A DNA stretch of 44,801 nucleotides, from positions 1 through 44,801 of the forward strand of contig CAJJBD010000010.1 of assembly GCA_905182325.1 (NCBI GenBank), written 5' to 3'. This DNA comes from an uncultured Planktomarina sp. (GTDB taxonomy: Bacteria; Pseudomonadota; Alphaproteobacteria; Rhodobacterales; Rhodobacteraceae). Position 1 is the stretch's first letter. Each line of letters begins with the position of its first letter. A model generated the notes under the pieces. The model was not told where the DNA came from. It made no database searches and was given only the letters and a program-made list of their open reading frames with translations. Made by a program: the position numbers and the translations under genes. Below, in pieces: positions 10,163-19,256 of this stretch.

Positions 10163-10841
10163 TTTTACGTTCCAGCAACTGCTCACCAAAAACAATGTTT
10201 TCAGGTCGCCCAACGTCACACCACTGGCCTGAATACGTGGCAACCTTCAATCTATTGCGTTCAATTAGAGTATCCCAAATTAGATTAAGAGAAAAAACAC
10301 TTTCACTTACTTCATCGACTAGGGATAACCTAATAATTTGTATACCCAGATAAACCAAGTTCCCAGCGCGATTAATGGTACCGTTTTCTGATAAATCAAA
10401 ATCACCAGGCTTTTCGCGTCCGTGTATGTTGCTTATTTGTGCACATAAAAGCAACGCATCACAGTCGTCTTCCCAATGCTTTGCTAAAAACAAGAATGGA
10501 TTTTCGCCAGACCAGATGGCGTCACTGTTACTGGTAAAGACAGTGCTTCCGTTGAAGGCTGAGGACGCATTTTTTAATCCACCGCCGGTATCCAAGATGT
10601 TTTGCTCATGAAAAATATCGACAGATGAATCTTTCAAGTGTTTCTCAATGGCACTTCCGAGGTAATGGGTGTTAACCGCAATTTTTTTGATACCACCCTC
10701 AAGTGCTAAGTCCAACGTCCGGTCCAGCAAAGTCTGCCCCGCGACCTCAATCAGTGGCTTGGGGGTTTCATCCGTGAGCGGTTGCATGCGTGTGCCAAAA
10801 CCAGCAGCAAAAAGCATTAGCTCGTCAGGTGCATTACGCAT
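10155..10841 (-). CDS. murU: N-acetylmuramate-1-phosphate uridylyltransferase-like nucleotidyltransferase
   Basis: NTP-transferase of 228 residues with the signature LFAAGFGTRMQPLTDETPKP near residues 10-29, and NSDAIWSGENPF for the metal-binding aspartate. With AmgK just upstream it matches the MurU step of cell-wall recycling: MurNAc-1-phosphate plus UTP gives UDP-MurNAc, bypassing de novo (fosfomycin-sensitive) synthesis. The start overlaps the amgK end by 8 bp. Other sugar-1-phosphate nucleotidyltransferases look similar, so the MurU call rests mostly on the amgK neighbour. Confidence 0.85.
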   Translation of the reverse strand: MRNAPDELMLFAAGFGTRMQPLTDETPKPLIEVAGQTLLDRTLDLALEGGIKKIAVNTHYLGSAIEKHLKDSSVDIFHEQNILDTGGGLKNASSAFNGSTVFTSNSDAIWSGENPFLFLAKHWEDDCDALLLCAQISNIHGREKPGDFDLSENGTINRAGNLVYLGIQIIRLSLVDEVSESVFSLNLIWDTLIERNRLKVATYSGQWCDVGRPENIVFGEQLLERKIV

Positions 10842-11811
10842 TTTGTCTTAGTCCTTCTAGAAAATCTGGACTAGGGCTGGGCAGGCTTTTACAGGCACTA
10901 CTAAGATCTGAGAGAAGTGGGTGGCTCAAGTCTTTCCATAAGTTTTTCCAGACATGAGGAATTAGATTTAGGTAGCTTGGCTTTCCGTCTCTCAAACAGA
11001 GGCGAGAAAATACACCCAAAATGCGTAGGTTTCGTTGTGCACTTAATGCCGCAAAGGCGTATTTAAAGTCATCCCGCCCACTATAATCTTTAGCAAGTTC
11101 TTTCAGTAAAGTATTAACCACAGTTGGATCTAGGCTTCGCCGCGCATCATGGATAAGTGATGCAGCATCATACAGTGGGTGGCCCAACTGCGCGTCTTGA
11201 AAGTCTAGCACTCCCATTTGAGCTATTCCCGTTTGATCGCGTCTGTAAATCAAATTTTGAGCATGGTAATCACGAAGAACTAGAACAGGACTTGACCAGT
11301 CCAGGGACCCAAGGCTGATTTCTACCTCTCTTTCAATTTTCTGGGAGAGAGTTTTTTTACAATACCAGGGCAGGGTGGCCGCTAGAGCTCTGGCCATTTC
11401 AGGCGTCAAATAATCACCAACTTCTTTGGGAGGGGGTGATTGGTGTAATTGGCCAAGAGCATCAATTGCTAATCTATACAGTGGTAACTCAAGATGTGGA
11501 GCATCATTGGCTACTTTGCATAAGAGCTCATCACCAAAATCCTGCATAAGGATTAAACCGAGTGAAATATCTTGACTAAATATTTTTGGTGCGGAGATTT
11601 CACAATCTGACAGATGTAGAGAAATCTTTAAAAATGATCGAATATCTTCACCAAGCTTAGGCTCAGCATCCATTAAAATAGCACTACCCTGAACGGGGTC
11701 AATTAGGCGTTCATACCTTCTATTACCAGCATCGCCAGCTAAAGGTGTGCGCTGAACTTTGGACCAACCGGCCTTATTTAAAAATGCCTCAATTTCCAAA
11801 ACTCTAGTCAA
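10834..11811 (-). CDS. amgK: N-acetylmuramate/N-acetylglucosamine kinase (aminoglycoside phosphotransferase fold)
   Basis: Kinase of 325 residues with the APH fold. TPLAGDAGNRRYERL is the N-lobe loop. LRDYHAQNL is the catalytic loop (Asp, then Asn for metal), and GVLDFQDAQLGHPLYD is the metal-binding segment. The family phosphorylates the anomeric carbon of MurNAc or GlcNAc, feeding MurU, which is encoded next. It starts at a TTG (11809-11811) with GGAA 7 nt upstream. In related genomes tsaE normally sits just upstream; here a 217-bp unassigned stretch and a methyltransferase occupy that place. Confidence 0.87.
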   Translation of the reverse strand: MTRVLEIEAFLNKAGWSKVQRTPLAGDAGNRRYERLIDPVQGSAILMDAEPKLGEDIRSFLKISLHLSDCEISAPKIFSQDISLGLILMQDFGDELLCKVANDAPHLELPLYRLAIDALGQLHQSPPPKEVGDYLTPEMARALAATLPWYCKKTLSQKIEREVEISLGSLDWSSPVLVLRDYHAQNLIYRRDQTGIAQMGVLDFQDAQLGHPLYDAASLIHDARRSLDPTVVNTLLKELAKDYSGRDDFKYAFAALSAQRNLRILGVFSRLCLRDGKPSYLNLIPHVWKNLWKDLSHPLLSDLSSACKSLPSPSPDFLEGLRQNA

Positions 11812-12028
11812 TGGTATGTTCCAAGGTGGTTCGGTTGCATAAACATCCCCAAAAAATTAGGTACTGTGGTTTGGTCTGGAAAGCTGTTGCATGAGAATTT
11901 TTGAAGCATACGAAACTTATTAAACTTGGCCAGAAACCCTACAAGAGGGAATTGTAAGAATTTTTTGTCATCCAAAAATTTTACCCCAACCGCAGTACAT
12001 TGTATTTTTGAAAACGATGAGAACACAA

Positions 12029-12835
12029 TTATAATTTATCTGACTCCTGGGCCATATTTGGCTTTTTACATTTTATGTGGTGTGGGCAATGTTCTCCTGT
12101 TTCTAAAACAGTGATCATAGCATTCCAAGTTTCGACTGTTAGATCCATGAATTTTTTAGATGACATGTCTTCAAATTCCTGCCGCATTAGCTTTGACAGT
12201 TTTAATACTTCCTGCCTTGCTTTTTCTGTATACCATCTGTTTCTATTTGATAAAAAAATATCTTGGAAACCTGCCTCTGCTAAAGCGTGGGTGTACCTGT
12301 TTGGCGAAGCCATTTCGAACCCTAGGTCTTCTAATTTAAGATAATGCAACATTTCGGGTGAAGGGTCGTCATCATTTGAGCGCAACCAATCTGATCCCAC
12401 AAAGTGCCCTCCCGGCTTTAGGACCCTAAAGATTTCTTTTGCGAGTTGCTCTTTATTTTCAATATGTACGATAGAGTCTTTTGAAAAAACAACATCGAAG
12501 GATGCGTCATCATAGGGAAAGTTTCCTGGTTTCACTTTCACTATCTCGATGTCTTCTTGTAGCCCTAGCTTTTTAACGCGCTCCGCAGCGATCTCACAAA
12601 CATCAGCTTCAACATCAATACCAATTACTTTGTGGGCGCCATAATCATTAAACAGGCTCACAGTAATTCCGCCGCTTCCGCACCCAATATCAAGAACAGT
12701 GGCTTTCGATAATTTAACAACCCCCAATATCCGCTGAACTTCTTCAGGGCCACCAGGGGACAGGTAACCATCCCCCCATAGTTTTTGTAAGAATTCAATA
12801 TGGCCTTTGTCGTAATAAATTGGAGGATCTATCAT
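12029..12835 (-). CDS. SAM-dependent methyltransferase, phosphoethanolamine N-methyltransferase-like
   Basis: Class I methyltransferase of 268 residues. Motif I is VLDIGCGSGG (residues 48-57), then the acidic loop GIDVEADVCE, and FDVVFSKDSIVHIENKEQL with the IFRVLKPGG motif. The GYLSPGGPEEV segment before motif I resembles the substrate-side helix of phosphoethanolamine methyltransferases. That suggests a role in phosphocholine or a related methylated amine, but the substrate is not shown. I choose the ATG at 12835 (MIDPPIYYDKGH), which has GGTGAA upstream. The frame is open to a TTG at 12907, but that extension is AT-rich and low-complexity. Confidence 0.75.
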   Translation of the reverse strand: MIDPPIYYDKGHIEFLQKLWGDGYLSPGGPEEVQRILGVVKLSKATVLDIGCGSGGITVSLFNDYGAHKVIGIDVEADVCEIAAERVKKLGLQEDIEIVKVKPGNFPYDDASFDVVFSKDSIVHIENKEQLAKEIFRVLKPGGHFVGSDWLRSNDDDPSPEMLHYLKLEDLGFEMASPNRYTHALAEAGFQDIFLSNRNRWYTEKARQEVLKLSKLMRQEFEDMSSKKFMDLTVETWNAMITVLETGEHCPHHIKCKKPNMAQESDKL

Positions 12836-12927
12836 AATTAAATTCACCGTAGTAAAATTAGAATTTCGATATTTTAAAAAATTATCTACCTTTGTTAAGT
12901 TTAGCAATTAAAATACTACAGTGAAAC

Positions 12928-12955
12928 AAAAGGGAAAAGGCTTGCACTCAAGCCT
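12928..12955 (-). terminator. Intrinsic terminator of regB
   Basis: On the minus strand the stem AGGCTTG / CAAGCCT (12938-12944 with 12949-12955) has a 4-nt loop and is followed by a T-rich tail (TTTTCCCTTTT). It sits just beyond the regB stop codon and separates regB from the downstream methyltransferase. Confidence 0.75.
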
Positions 12956-12964
12956 GGCGGGACC

Positions 12965-14329
12965 CTAAAATTCTATTAACTCATTTTCTCCAAAAACTGG
13001 AGCATCGATCACTAGCTTTTTGTTTGGCCAAATAACGAACACAACAGCTCCACCAAGATCGTCCACACCTATCCCATTAGAAAAATCTAACTTTGCGCCA
13101 GAACGCTCAAGAAGGGTTTTAGCGATGAATAGTCCAAGACCCATTCCATCATAACCGGGACGGTCAGATATCAACTTGCTGCGTTTTCTGCTTCGTACAA
13201 AAGGATCACCGATGCGGTTCAAAACTTGTGGCTCAAACCCAGGGCCATCATCAAAAATTTTGACACAAACATGAGTTTGGTCCCAGCCAACATCTATCTG
13301 AACATTGGACTTTGAAAAATCTACAGCATTCTGAATGAGGTTTCTAAGACCATGAATTACCTCAGGCTTACGCATAGTTTGGGGCTGCTTAGTATCAAAC
13401 TCATCATTATCACTAAAAGTAAAAAGAACTATTTTTCCACGATCTAAGTGTGGTTCAGCAGCTTCGCGCACCAACGCAGACCATGGGGTAGATCGCAAAT
13501 GCAGGTCATCTTTTCCTGCCCGCCCCATGGAGGCTAAGATGTCTCGACATCTATCCGCTTGCTCATGAATGAGGCGTGCATCTGCATGAAGTTCTGCGGA
13601 GCCTTCCATTTCTTCCATTAACTCTGCGCTGGTAAGCTTTATGGTAGCTAGTGGGGTTCCAAGCTCGTGGGCGGTGGCGGCAACCACACCACCTAAATCA
13701 GTTAGTTTCTGTTCTCTGGCAAGTGCCATTTGGGTGGCCAGTAGGGCCTCCGACATAGAGGTCATCTCAGCGGTTACGCGGCGGGTGTAAACTGAGATGA
13801 AAATTACGCCTGTTACAATTGCAACCCAAAAGCCAAACACAAAGACATCAGGCATGTTCATTAGGTTACCTGTGGCTGTGTTTAGGGGAAGGTGTATTAG
13901 GCCAACAATTGTAATCATGCCTATCGCACAAATGGCTAAAAATAGAGTTGAACGAGTTGGTAGCACTGTTGCCGCAATGGTTACGGGAGCCAAAATGAGC
14001 AATGCAAATGGATTACTAAGTCCCCCAGTAAAGGCTAAAAGCAAAGACAGCTGAAGCGTATCAAACAGAAGAGTAAACATTGTTTCTGTTTCAGACAGGC
14101 GTCGGTTGTCGGGAAAAACTAACAATGCAAAAAGATTTGTGAGCACAGACATGCCAATAACAGTAGCGCAAGGCCCAAGCGCTAATTCTAACCCATAGAC
14201 ATATTGCGCAACAACTAAAGTTACAATCTGGCCAGCGATTGCAAACCACCGAACTAATACTAAAGTGCGAAGCCGCATCCAATTACTGCGCGCGCTTTGG
14301 TCGATGTAACCAATACTTGGTTGTGGCAT
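12965..14329 (-). CDS. regB: Redox sensor histidine kinase RegB/PrrB
   Basis: Membrane sensor of respiratory redox state that phosphorylates RegA. The N-terminal half has about six hydrophobic segments (residues 20-182), including the quinone-binding loop GGLSNPF at 102-108. The H-box is ATAHELGTPLATIKL with the phospho-acceptor His221. The redox-active cysteine of the family is present as Cys261 in EQADRCRDIL. The ATPase domain has NLIQNAVDFS, DDGPGFEP and GMGLGLFIAKTLLERSG. Length is 454 residues, typical. It is divergent from senC-regA across 83 bp, the classic Rhodobacter layout. Confidence 0.96.
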   Translation of the reverse strand: MPQPSIGYIDQSARSNWMRLRTLVLVRWFAIAGQIVTLVVAQYVYGLELALGPCATVIGMSVLTNLFALLVFPDNRRLSETETMFTLLFDTLQLSLLLAFTGGLSNPFALLILAPVTIAATVLPTRSTLFLAICAIGMITIVGLIHLPLNTATGNLMNMPDVFVFGFWVAIVTGVIFISVYTRRVTAEMTSMSEALLATQMALAREQKLTDLGGVVAATAHELGTPLATIKLTSAELMEEMEGSAELHADARLIHEQADRCRDILASMGRAGKDDLHLRSTPWSALVREAAEPHLDRGKIVLFTFSDNDEFDTKQPQTMRKPEVIHGLRNLIQNAVDFSKSNVQIDVGWDQTHVCVKIFDDGPGFEPQVLNRIGDPFVRSRKRSKLISDRPGYDGMGLGLFIAKTLLERSGAKLDFSNGIGVDDLGGAVVFVIWPNKKLVIDAPVFGENELIEF

Positions 14330-14412
14330 TTTTCGCTCCCGTGACGATCCAAAGCTGAACAGGCTCGCCCTTATGGTATAACTAATATAACGAAAGTGTA
14401 GAAGGAGCCATA

Positions 14413-15033
14413 ATGTCCAGAAAAAAGTTTGCGGGCCTTTCGGCAGCTACGCTATTAACCTTAGTGATAGGGACCTTTCTCTATACACAGATCATGGCGC
14501 CCGCCAATCGCTTTGAAACGTGTGTTTCGGGTGGGGTTGCGGGTGGTTCAATTGGTGGACCATTTGAGCTCGTCAATCAAAAAGGCCAAACCGTCACAGA
14601 TTTAGAGGTTTTGGATCAGCCAGCTCTAGTATATTTTGGTTATACATTTTGCCCAGACATATGCCCAATGGATGTAGGCCGTAACTCAGTTGCGGTAGAT
14701 ATTTTAGGAGACAATGGCTTTAAGGTTAAGCCAGTGTTTATAACAATTGACCCAACACGTGATACAATAGAATATTTGGCTGACTTTGCAGCTAACAATC
14801 ACCCAGATTTAGTTGGCCTTACCGGTACGGCCGAGCAAATTGCTAAGGCAGCTCGCGCGTACAAAGTATATTATCAAAAACAACCAGGAGATGATGACGA
14901 GTATTATCTCATGAACCATTCAAATTTCACTTACCTAATGCTACCTGAATTTGGGTTTGTTGATTTCTTGAGAAGTGATTTGTCACCTCAAAAAGTTGCT
15001 GACCGGGTTGCTTGTGTCATCAAAGCTGCTTGA
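14413..15033 (+). CDS. senC: SCO1/SenC/PrrC copper chaperone-like thioredoxin-fold protein
   Basis: Membrane-anchored periplasmic protein of 206 residues: an N-terminal hydrophobic helix (about residues 7-25), then a thioredoxin fold with the copper site FCPDIC (Cys80, Cys84) and the distal ligand His169 in MNHSNFTY. The family delivers copper to the CuA centre of cytochrome oxidase and influences RegB/RegA signalling. AAGGAG lies 5 nt before the ATG. It is the first gene of senC-regA, divergent from regB. Confidence 0.94.
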   Translation: MSRKKFAGLSAATLLTLVIGTFLYTQIMAPANRFETCVSGGVAGGSIGGPFELVNQKGQTVTDLEVLDQPALVYFGYTFCPDICPMDVGRNSVAVDILGDNGFKVKPVFITIDPTRDTIEYLADFAANNHPDLVGLTGTAEQIAKAARAYKVYYQKQPGDDDEYYLMNHSNFTYLMLPEFGFVDFLRSDLSPQKVADRVACVIKAA

Positions 15034-15089
15034 TATTGGCGTAATTCGACCCATGTTGATAACTTAGAGTAAATTAAAGGGATCAAATA

Positions 15090-15641
15090 ATGGTAACTGG
15101 ACAACTTGAAATCGGCGAAGATAAATCATTGTTATTAGTAGATGATGATGAGCCCTTTCTGAAACGTCTCGCAAAAGCTATGGAGAAAAGGGGTTTTTCC
15201 GTAGAACAGGCGGGATCAGTAGCAGCTGGCCGCGCTATAGCAACGGCAAGACCTCCGGCATATGCAGTAGTCGATTTAAGGCTGGAAGATGGAAATGGAT
15301 TAGACGTTGTTGAAACTTTGCGCGCAAAGCGCCCAGATAGTCGTATTGTTGTTTTAACAGGCTATGGCGCAATAACTACCGCTGTTGCTGCTGTTAAAAT
15401 TGGTGCTACTGATTATCTTTCAAAACCAGCAGACGCGACTGACATTACAAATGCACTTTTGGCGAGTGGAAATGCCCTCCCACCGCCACCAGAAAATCCG
15501 ATGTCAGCTGACCGGGTTCGCTGGGAGCATATACAAAGAGTATATGAACTATGTGATAGAAATGTGAGCGAAACTGCTCGGCGACTTAATATGCACCGTA
15601 GGACACTTCAGCGTATCTTAGCTAAACGCAGTCCGCGTTAA
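15090..15641 (+). CDS. regA: Response regulator RegA/PrrA
   Basis: Global redox response regulator of 183 residues. The receiver domain has the acidic pocket LLVDDDEPF (residues 15-23), phospho-acceptor Asp62 in YAVVDLRLEDGNG and the conserved lysine in YLSKPADA. A proline-rich linker follows, then a Fis-type helix-turn-helix ending VSETARRLNMHRRTLQRI, nearly invariant in this family. It would control respiration, and photosynthesis, carbon or nitrogen fixation where present. The hvrA gene that follows regA in some Rhodobacter species is absent; a convergent HD hydrolase is next. Confidence 0.96.
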   Translation: MVTGQLEIGEDKSLLLVDDDEPFLKRLAKAMEKRGFSVEQAGSVAAGRAIATARPPAYAVVDLRLEDGNGLDVVETLRAKRPDSRIVVLTGYGAITTAVAAVKIGATDYLSKPADATDITNALLASGNALPPPPENPMSADRVRWEHIQRVYELCDRNVSETARRLNMHRRTLQRILAKRSPR

Positions 15642-15687
15642 CTCAAAAGGCTAATAGTTTAAATTAAATGCCAATTGAAGCCTGTCA

Positions 15688-16278
15688 TTACATTTCACTC
15701 AACAGGTTTGCGTGTTGGTGCATAAATTCTTTTCTTACCTCAATAGGTTCCCTTAAGAGTACTTTAAGCCCCTTCACTGTTTGTTCATCTACTTTGCCAA
15801 ACAACTTGTCAGCCTCTAACTTGGAAAAGCCTGCAAGTTGCGTGGCCTCAAGCCAAGCACTTACTTTATCTGCCCTTTTGATTTGTTTTTTTAACCCAGT
15901 AGGTATGATTGCCGATAATCCAAATCGCATATGGATTGCAGCAGCCAGGCGTTTATCAAGCTCGTCGTAGCCAGGGCCAACAGAGGCCTTCACTGGTGAT
16001 ATCATGTCTCCAATAACATATTCAGAAGCATCGTGCAAAAGAGCTATTAATCTTTGAGCAGGCTTTGCCTTGGGATTAAGACGACTAAAAATTTTTTCAA
16101 CTAACAATGAGTGCTCTGCAACAGAGTAAGGAAAATCACCAATGGTTTGTCCGTTCCATCGTGCCACAAATGCTAAGCCGTGTGCTATATCTTCAACTTC
16201 AATATCAATCGGGGTGGGATCTAGAAGATCTAACCTGCGACCGGACAGCATACGCTGCCAAGCTCTAGCCTGTGTCAT
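15688..16278 (-). CDS. HD-domain phosphohydrolase (YfbR-like)
   Basis: Cytoplasmic metal-dependent phosphohydrolase of 196 residues. The HD ligands are visible in order: His in SVAEHSLLV, the His-Asp doublet in LLHDASEYV, and the distal Asp in KRADKVSAWLEAT. YfbR-like members act as 5'-nucleotidases on deoxynucleoside monophosphates; the substrate here is not proven. It converges on regA and is divergent from ahcY, an arrangement common in Rhodobacteraceae. Confidence 0.8.
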   Translation of the reverse strand: MTQARAWQRMLSGRRLDLLDPTPIDIEVEDIAHGLAFVARWNGQTIGDFPYSVAEHSLLVEKIFSRLNPKAKPAQRLIALLHDASEYVIGDMISPVKASVGPGYDELDKRLAAAIHMRFGLSAIIPTGLKKQIKRADKVSAWLEATQLAGFSKLEADKLFGKVDEQTVKGLKVLLREPIEVRKEFMHQHANLLSEM

Positions 16279-16390
16279 TAATCTGCGCCTTTCAATATTT
16301 AAGTATGTATTTATTGTACTATTGTCGAGAAGTCTTGGTAATGCTATCCCGCATCAAATTGTCAAAAAACCCATTATTAAGGATTACTAA

Positions 16391-17782
16391 ATGGCGAATG
16401 ATTACATTGTAAAAGATATTAATTTGGCTGGGTTCGGTCGTAAAGAAGTAGATATCGCAGAAACTGAAATGCCAGGCCTGATGGCGTTGCGCAAAGAATA
16501 CGGTGATAGTCAGCCCCTTAAGGGATCTCGGATTGTTGGATCATTACATATGACCATTCAAACAGCCGTTTTGATTGAGACACTTGTGGAGCTAGGCGCT
16601 GATGTGCGCTGGGCATCTTGTAATATATTTTCAACCCAAGATCATGCTGCTGCGGTGATTGCAGAAGGTGGTACGCCTGTGTTTGCAATCAAAGGCCAAA
16701 CTCTGACTGAGCATTGGGATTATCTTGACCGCTCATTTATGTTCCCACAAGGAGCCAACATGATTTTGGATGATGGGGGCGATGCCACACTTTACGTTCT
16801 TTTAGGAGCACGTGTTGAGGAAGGTGAAACTGATCTAATTGCAGTGCCAACTTCCGAAGAGGAAGAGGCAGTATTTGCACAGATAAAGAAGCGTATGGTT
16901 CAGACACCTGGTTGGTTTGTCAAAACCCGTGCCGCTATTCAGGGCGTATCTGAGGAAACCACAACAGGGGTCCACCGCCTTTATGAATTGGTCAAGCAGG
17001 GGCAACTGCCGTTTCCAGCAATTAATGTTAATGATTCAGTTACCAAGTCAAAATTTGATAATAAATATGGGTGCAAGGAATCTCTGGTTGACGGTATCCG
17101 CCGTGCAACTGACACAATGATGGCTGGTAAGGTTGCGGTGGTTCTGGGCTATGGTGATGTGGGTAAGGGCTCTGCTGCTTCTCTAAGTGGTGCTGGCGCA
17201 CGTGTGAAAGTAACGGAAGTTGATCCCATCTGCGCATTGCAAGCCGCTATGGACGGATTTGAGGTTGTATTACTGGAAGATGTTGTTTCCAGCGCAGACA
17301 TTTTTATCACTACAACTGGCAACAAAGACGTGATCCGTATCGAGCATATGCGTGAGATGAAAGACATGGCTATTGTTGGAAATATTGGCCACTTTGATAA
17401 TGAAATCCAAGTAGCAAATTTAAAAAATCATAAATGGACCAATATTAAAGAACAGGTTGATATGATTGAAATGCCATCTGGCGCTCGTTTAATTCTGTTA
17501 TCTGAAGGTCGGCTATTAAACCTTGGAAATGCAACCGGTCATCCGTCCTTTGTGATGTCAGCGTCTTTTACTAATCAAGTTTTAGCGCAGATGGAACTAT
17601 GGACCAAAGGCGATGAGTATAAAAACGACGTTTATATTTTGCCTAAGCATCTAGATGAAAAAGTGGCCCGACTGCACTTAGAACGTATTGGGGTGAAGTT
17701 GTCCTCACTTAACAAAGAACAGGCTGATTATATTGGGGTTGGGACTGACGGTCCATTTAAGCCTGAGCACTACCGCTACTAA
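16391..17782 (+). CDS. ahcY: Adenosylhomocysteinase (SAH hydrolase)
   Basis: Splits S-adenosylhomocysteine into adenosine and homocysteine, removing product inhibition of methyltransferases. The 463-residue protein has [14 protein letters not shown], the substrate loop [13 protein letters not shown], the NAD-binding [13 protein letters not shown] and the canonical C-terminus [10 protein letters not shown] (Lys and Tyr close the NAD site of the neighbouring subunit). AAGG lies 8 nt before the ATG. I looked for an SAH or SAM/SAH riboswitch in the 112-bp leader and saw no convincing match. Confidence 0.98.
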   Translation: MANDYIVKDINLAGFGRKEVDIAETEMPGLMALRKEYGDSQPLKGSRIVGSLHMTIQTAVLIETLVELGADVRWASCNIFSTQDHAAAVIAEGGTPVFAIKGQTLTEHWDYLDRSFMFPQGANMILDDGGDATLYVLLGARVEEGETDLIAVPTSEEEEAVFAQIKKRMVQTPGWFVKTRAAIQGVSEETTTGVHRLYELVKQGQLPFPAINVNDSVTKSKFDNKYGCKESLVDGIRRATDTMMAGKVAVVLGYGDVGKGSAASLSGAGARVKVTEVDPICALQAAMDGFEVVLLEDVVSSADIFITTTGNKDVIRIEHMREMKDMAIVGNIGHFDNEIQVANLKNHKWTNIKEQVDMIEMPSGARLILLSEGRLLNLGNATGHPSFVMSASFTNQVLAQMELWTKGDEYKNDVYILPKHLDEKVARLHLERIGVKLSSLNKEQADYIGVGTDGPFKPEHYRY

Positions 17783-17803
17783 TAAGCTTAAAAGCTATTT
17801 AAG

Positions 17804-17832
17804 AAGAGGGTGCAATTATACTGCACCCTCTT
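17804..17832. terminator. Bidirectional terminator between ahcY and the yciI-like gene
   Basis: A perfect 11-bp stem (AAGAGGGTGCA at 17804-17814 with TGCACCCTCTT at 17822-17832) has a 7-nt loop. Flanking A and T residues suit termination from both sides. It sits between two convergent genes. Confidence 0.85.
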
Positions 17833-17856
17833 TAGTCACCAATTTAGAAAACTCGC

Positions 17857-18129
17857 TTAACCAATAACCTTATTCCATTCTGTAAGTGTTGTTCTTTCAA
17901 ACAAATTTGCTTGATTATAAGGGTCATAAGCAGCCCAAGTGTTTGCCTCAGCCATGTTGTCTACTTTTAAGATAATTAGAGACCCACACATTTGACCACT
18001 ATCATCAAGCAAGGGCCCCGCCATTTCTACGACACCTGTTTGTTTGATATATTGTAGGTGAGCCTCCCGGTTTGAAACCCGAACTTCGAGATGATCAATC
18101 TTATCGTAAGCCATGAGTGCTACACGCAT
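17857..18129 (-). CDS. YciI-like protein
   Basis: Small protein of 90 residues with the YciI / dimeric ferredoxin-like fold. The conserved patches are REAHLQYI, the AGPLLDDSGQMCGSLII hairpin and the terminal DPYNQANLFE segment. The family has putative general acid-base residues but no settled reaction. The start codon overlaps the gpsA stop by one base (TAATG), with a GAGGAAA ribosome site, so the two genes are translationally coupled. gpsA-yciI is a recurrent alphaproteobacterial pair. Confidence 0.85.
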   Translation of the reverse strand: MRVALMAYDKIDHLEVRVSNREAHLQYIKQTGVVEMAGPLLDDSGQMCGSLIILKVDNMAEANTWAAYDPYNQANLFERTTLTEWNKVIG

Positions 18130-19094
18130 TATATTTCCTCTTTAAGTGGCCGTGCCATGAGGTCGGCCATAACGTCTGAAACATTGGCTGTTCCAGAACA
18201 AAGTTTTGCAACAGCTTCAGTAATGGGCATATCAATATTTAAACGCTTTAAGATGGGAACCATTGCCCGTGCTGTTTCTTTTCCTTCGATAGTACTGCTA
18301 AAATCGTATCCCCTGGCTCCACTAAGCGCTAAGCCGTAGCGGTAATTTCGGGACTTATCAGATGTACAAGTTAGACAAAGGTCACCAAAGCCAGACAGGC
18401 CCGCCAGTGTTTCAGCCTTTGCCCCAAATGTCATTGCATATCGAATAATTTCAGTATGGCCACGTGTTATCAGGGCGGCCCTTGCACTTTCTCCTAAGCC
18501 CGCGCCAATAGCAGCGCCACATGCGATGGCAATAACATTTTTTAAAGCCCCGCCAACTTCAGCGCCAATTGGATCGTGAGACACATAAATTCTCAACGTG
18601 TCAGTTGATAGCTTAATTTGCCACTCATTAAGGTCATGGGCTTTATCCGCGGCTAAGGTAAGGGCGGTTGGCAAACCTTTTGCTATATCTGCCGCAAAAC
18701 TGGGGCCAGTCAAAACCCCAACTGGGCCGTCTGGATATAGATTTTTTAGTATTGAATACCCACCAAACCCAGTCTTCAAGTCAATCCCTTTGCTGCAACC
18801 AATAAGGGCCTGGCCTTCTAGGTGGTTTGTTATATTCTGCAAAGCCTGATGTGTAGATTGCAGTGGAACGGAGCATAGTACTAAACTGGATTTGTGGAGT
18901 GCTGCCTTGATATCATTAGTCACAGTAACTTTTGGCCCTAGTTTGATACCTGGTAGTTTTGAGTTTTTACGAGTTTTTCCCATGATGTTCATGGACTTCT
19001 CATTGCGACCCCACAAATGAACTGTGTTTCTATTTGAAAGGGCGATTGCTAAAGCTGTGCCAAAAGCACCAGCCCCAAGTATGCAAATGGTCAT
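18129..19094 (-). CDS. gpsA: Glycerol-3-phosphate dehydrogenase [NAD(P)+]
   Basis: Reduces dihydroxyacetone phosphate to sn-glycerol-3-phosphate for phospholipid synthesis. The 321-residue protein has the Rossmann motif ILGAGAFGTALA at residues 4-15, VLTGPSFAADIAKG, the catalytic lysine region VGGALKNVIAIACG, and NSR-like SDKSRNYRYG. It overlaps the yciI-like gene by one base. tsaD, often immediately upstream in relatives, is not here; a 162-bp gap leads to the divergent hemD. Confidence 0.95.
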   Translation of the reverse strand: MTICILGAGAFGTALAIALSNRNTVHLWGRNEKSMNIMGKTRKNSKLPGIKLGPKVTVTNDIKAALHKSSLVLCSVPLQSTHQALQNITNHLEGQALIGCSKGIDLKTGFGGYSILKNLYPDGPVGVLTGPSFAADIAKGLPTALTLAADKAHDLNEWQIKLSTDTLRIYVSHDPIGAEVGGALKNVIAIACGAAIGAGLGESARAALITRGHTEIIRYAMTFGAKAETLAGLSGFGDLCLTCTSDKSRNYRYGLALSGARGYDFSSTIEGKETARAMVPILKRLNIDMPITEAVAKLCSGTANVSDVMADLMARPLKEEI

Positions 19095-19256
19095 AGTTTT
19101 TGCTCTTCTGCGTGTACACCTAGAGGCATAAGGCAGCGGTACAATAGACTTGGAATTAACGTACTGCTAATGTTAGCCATTGCTTTGTCCTTGTGGATTG
19201 AATTTAAGCTAAATCATAACACCACTTTAATTTTTGCTCAATCCTAAGGAGGCTCA

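Noticed and set aside
10163-10243. Longer addB start overlapping murU by about 89 bp
   Set aside because: The extra residues are the murU sequence in another frame and do not look like AddB. A TTG at the murU stop fits better.
11808-12026. 72-codon GTG-started minus-strand frame just upstream of amgK
   Set aside because: It ends in a TTGA overlap with amgK, but has no recognisable motif, low-complexity Phe/Lys-rich composition and no clear ribosome site.
16279-16390. SAH or SAM/SAH riboswitch before ahcY
   Set aside because: The 112-bp leader is short, and I could not trace the conserved core and pairing of either class.
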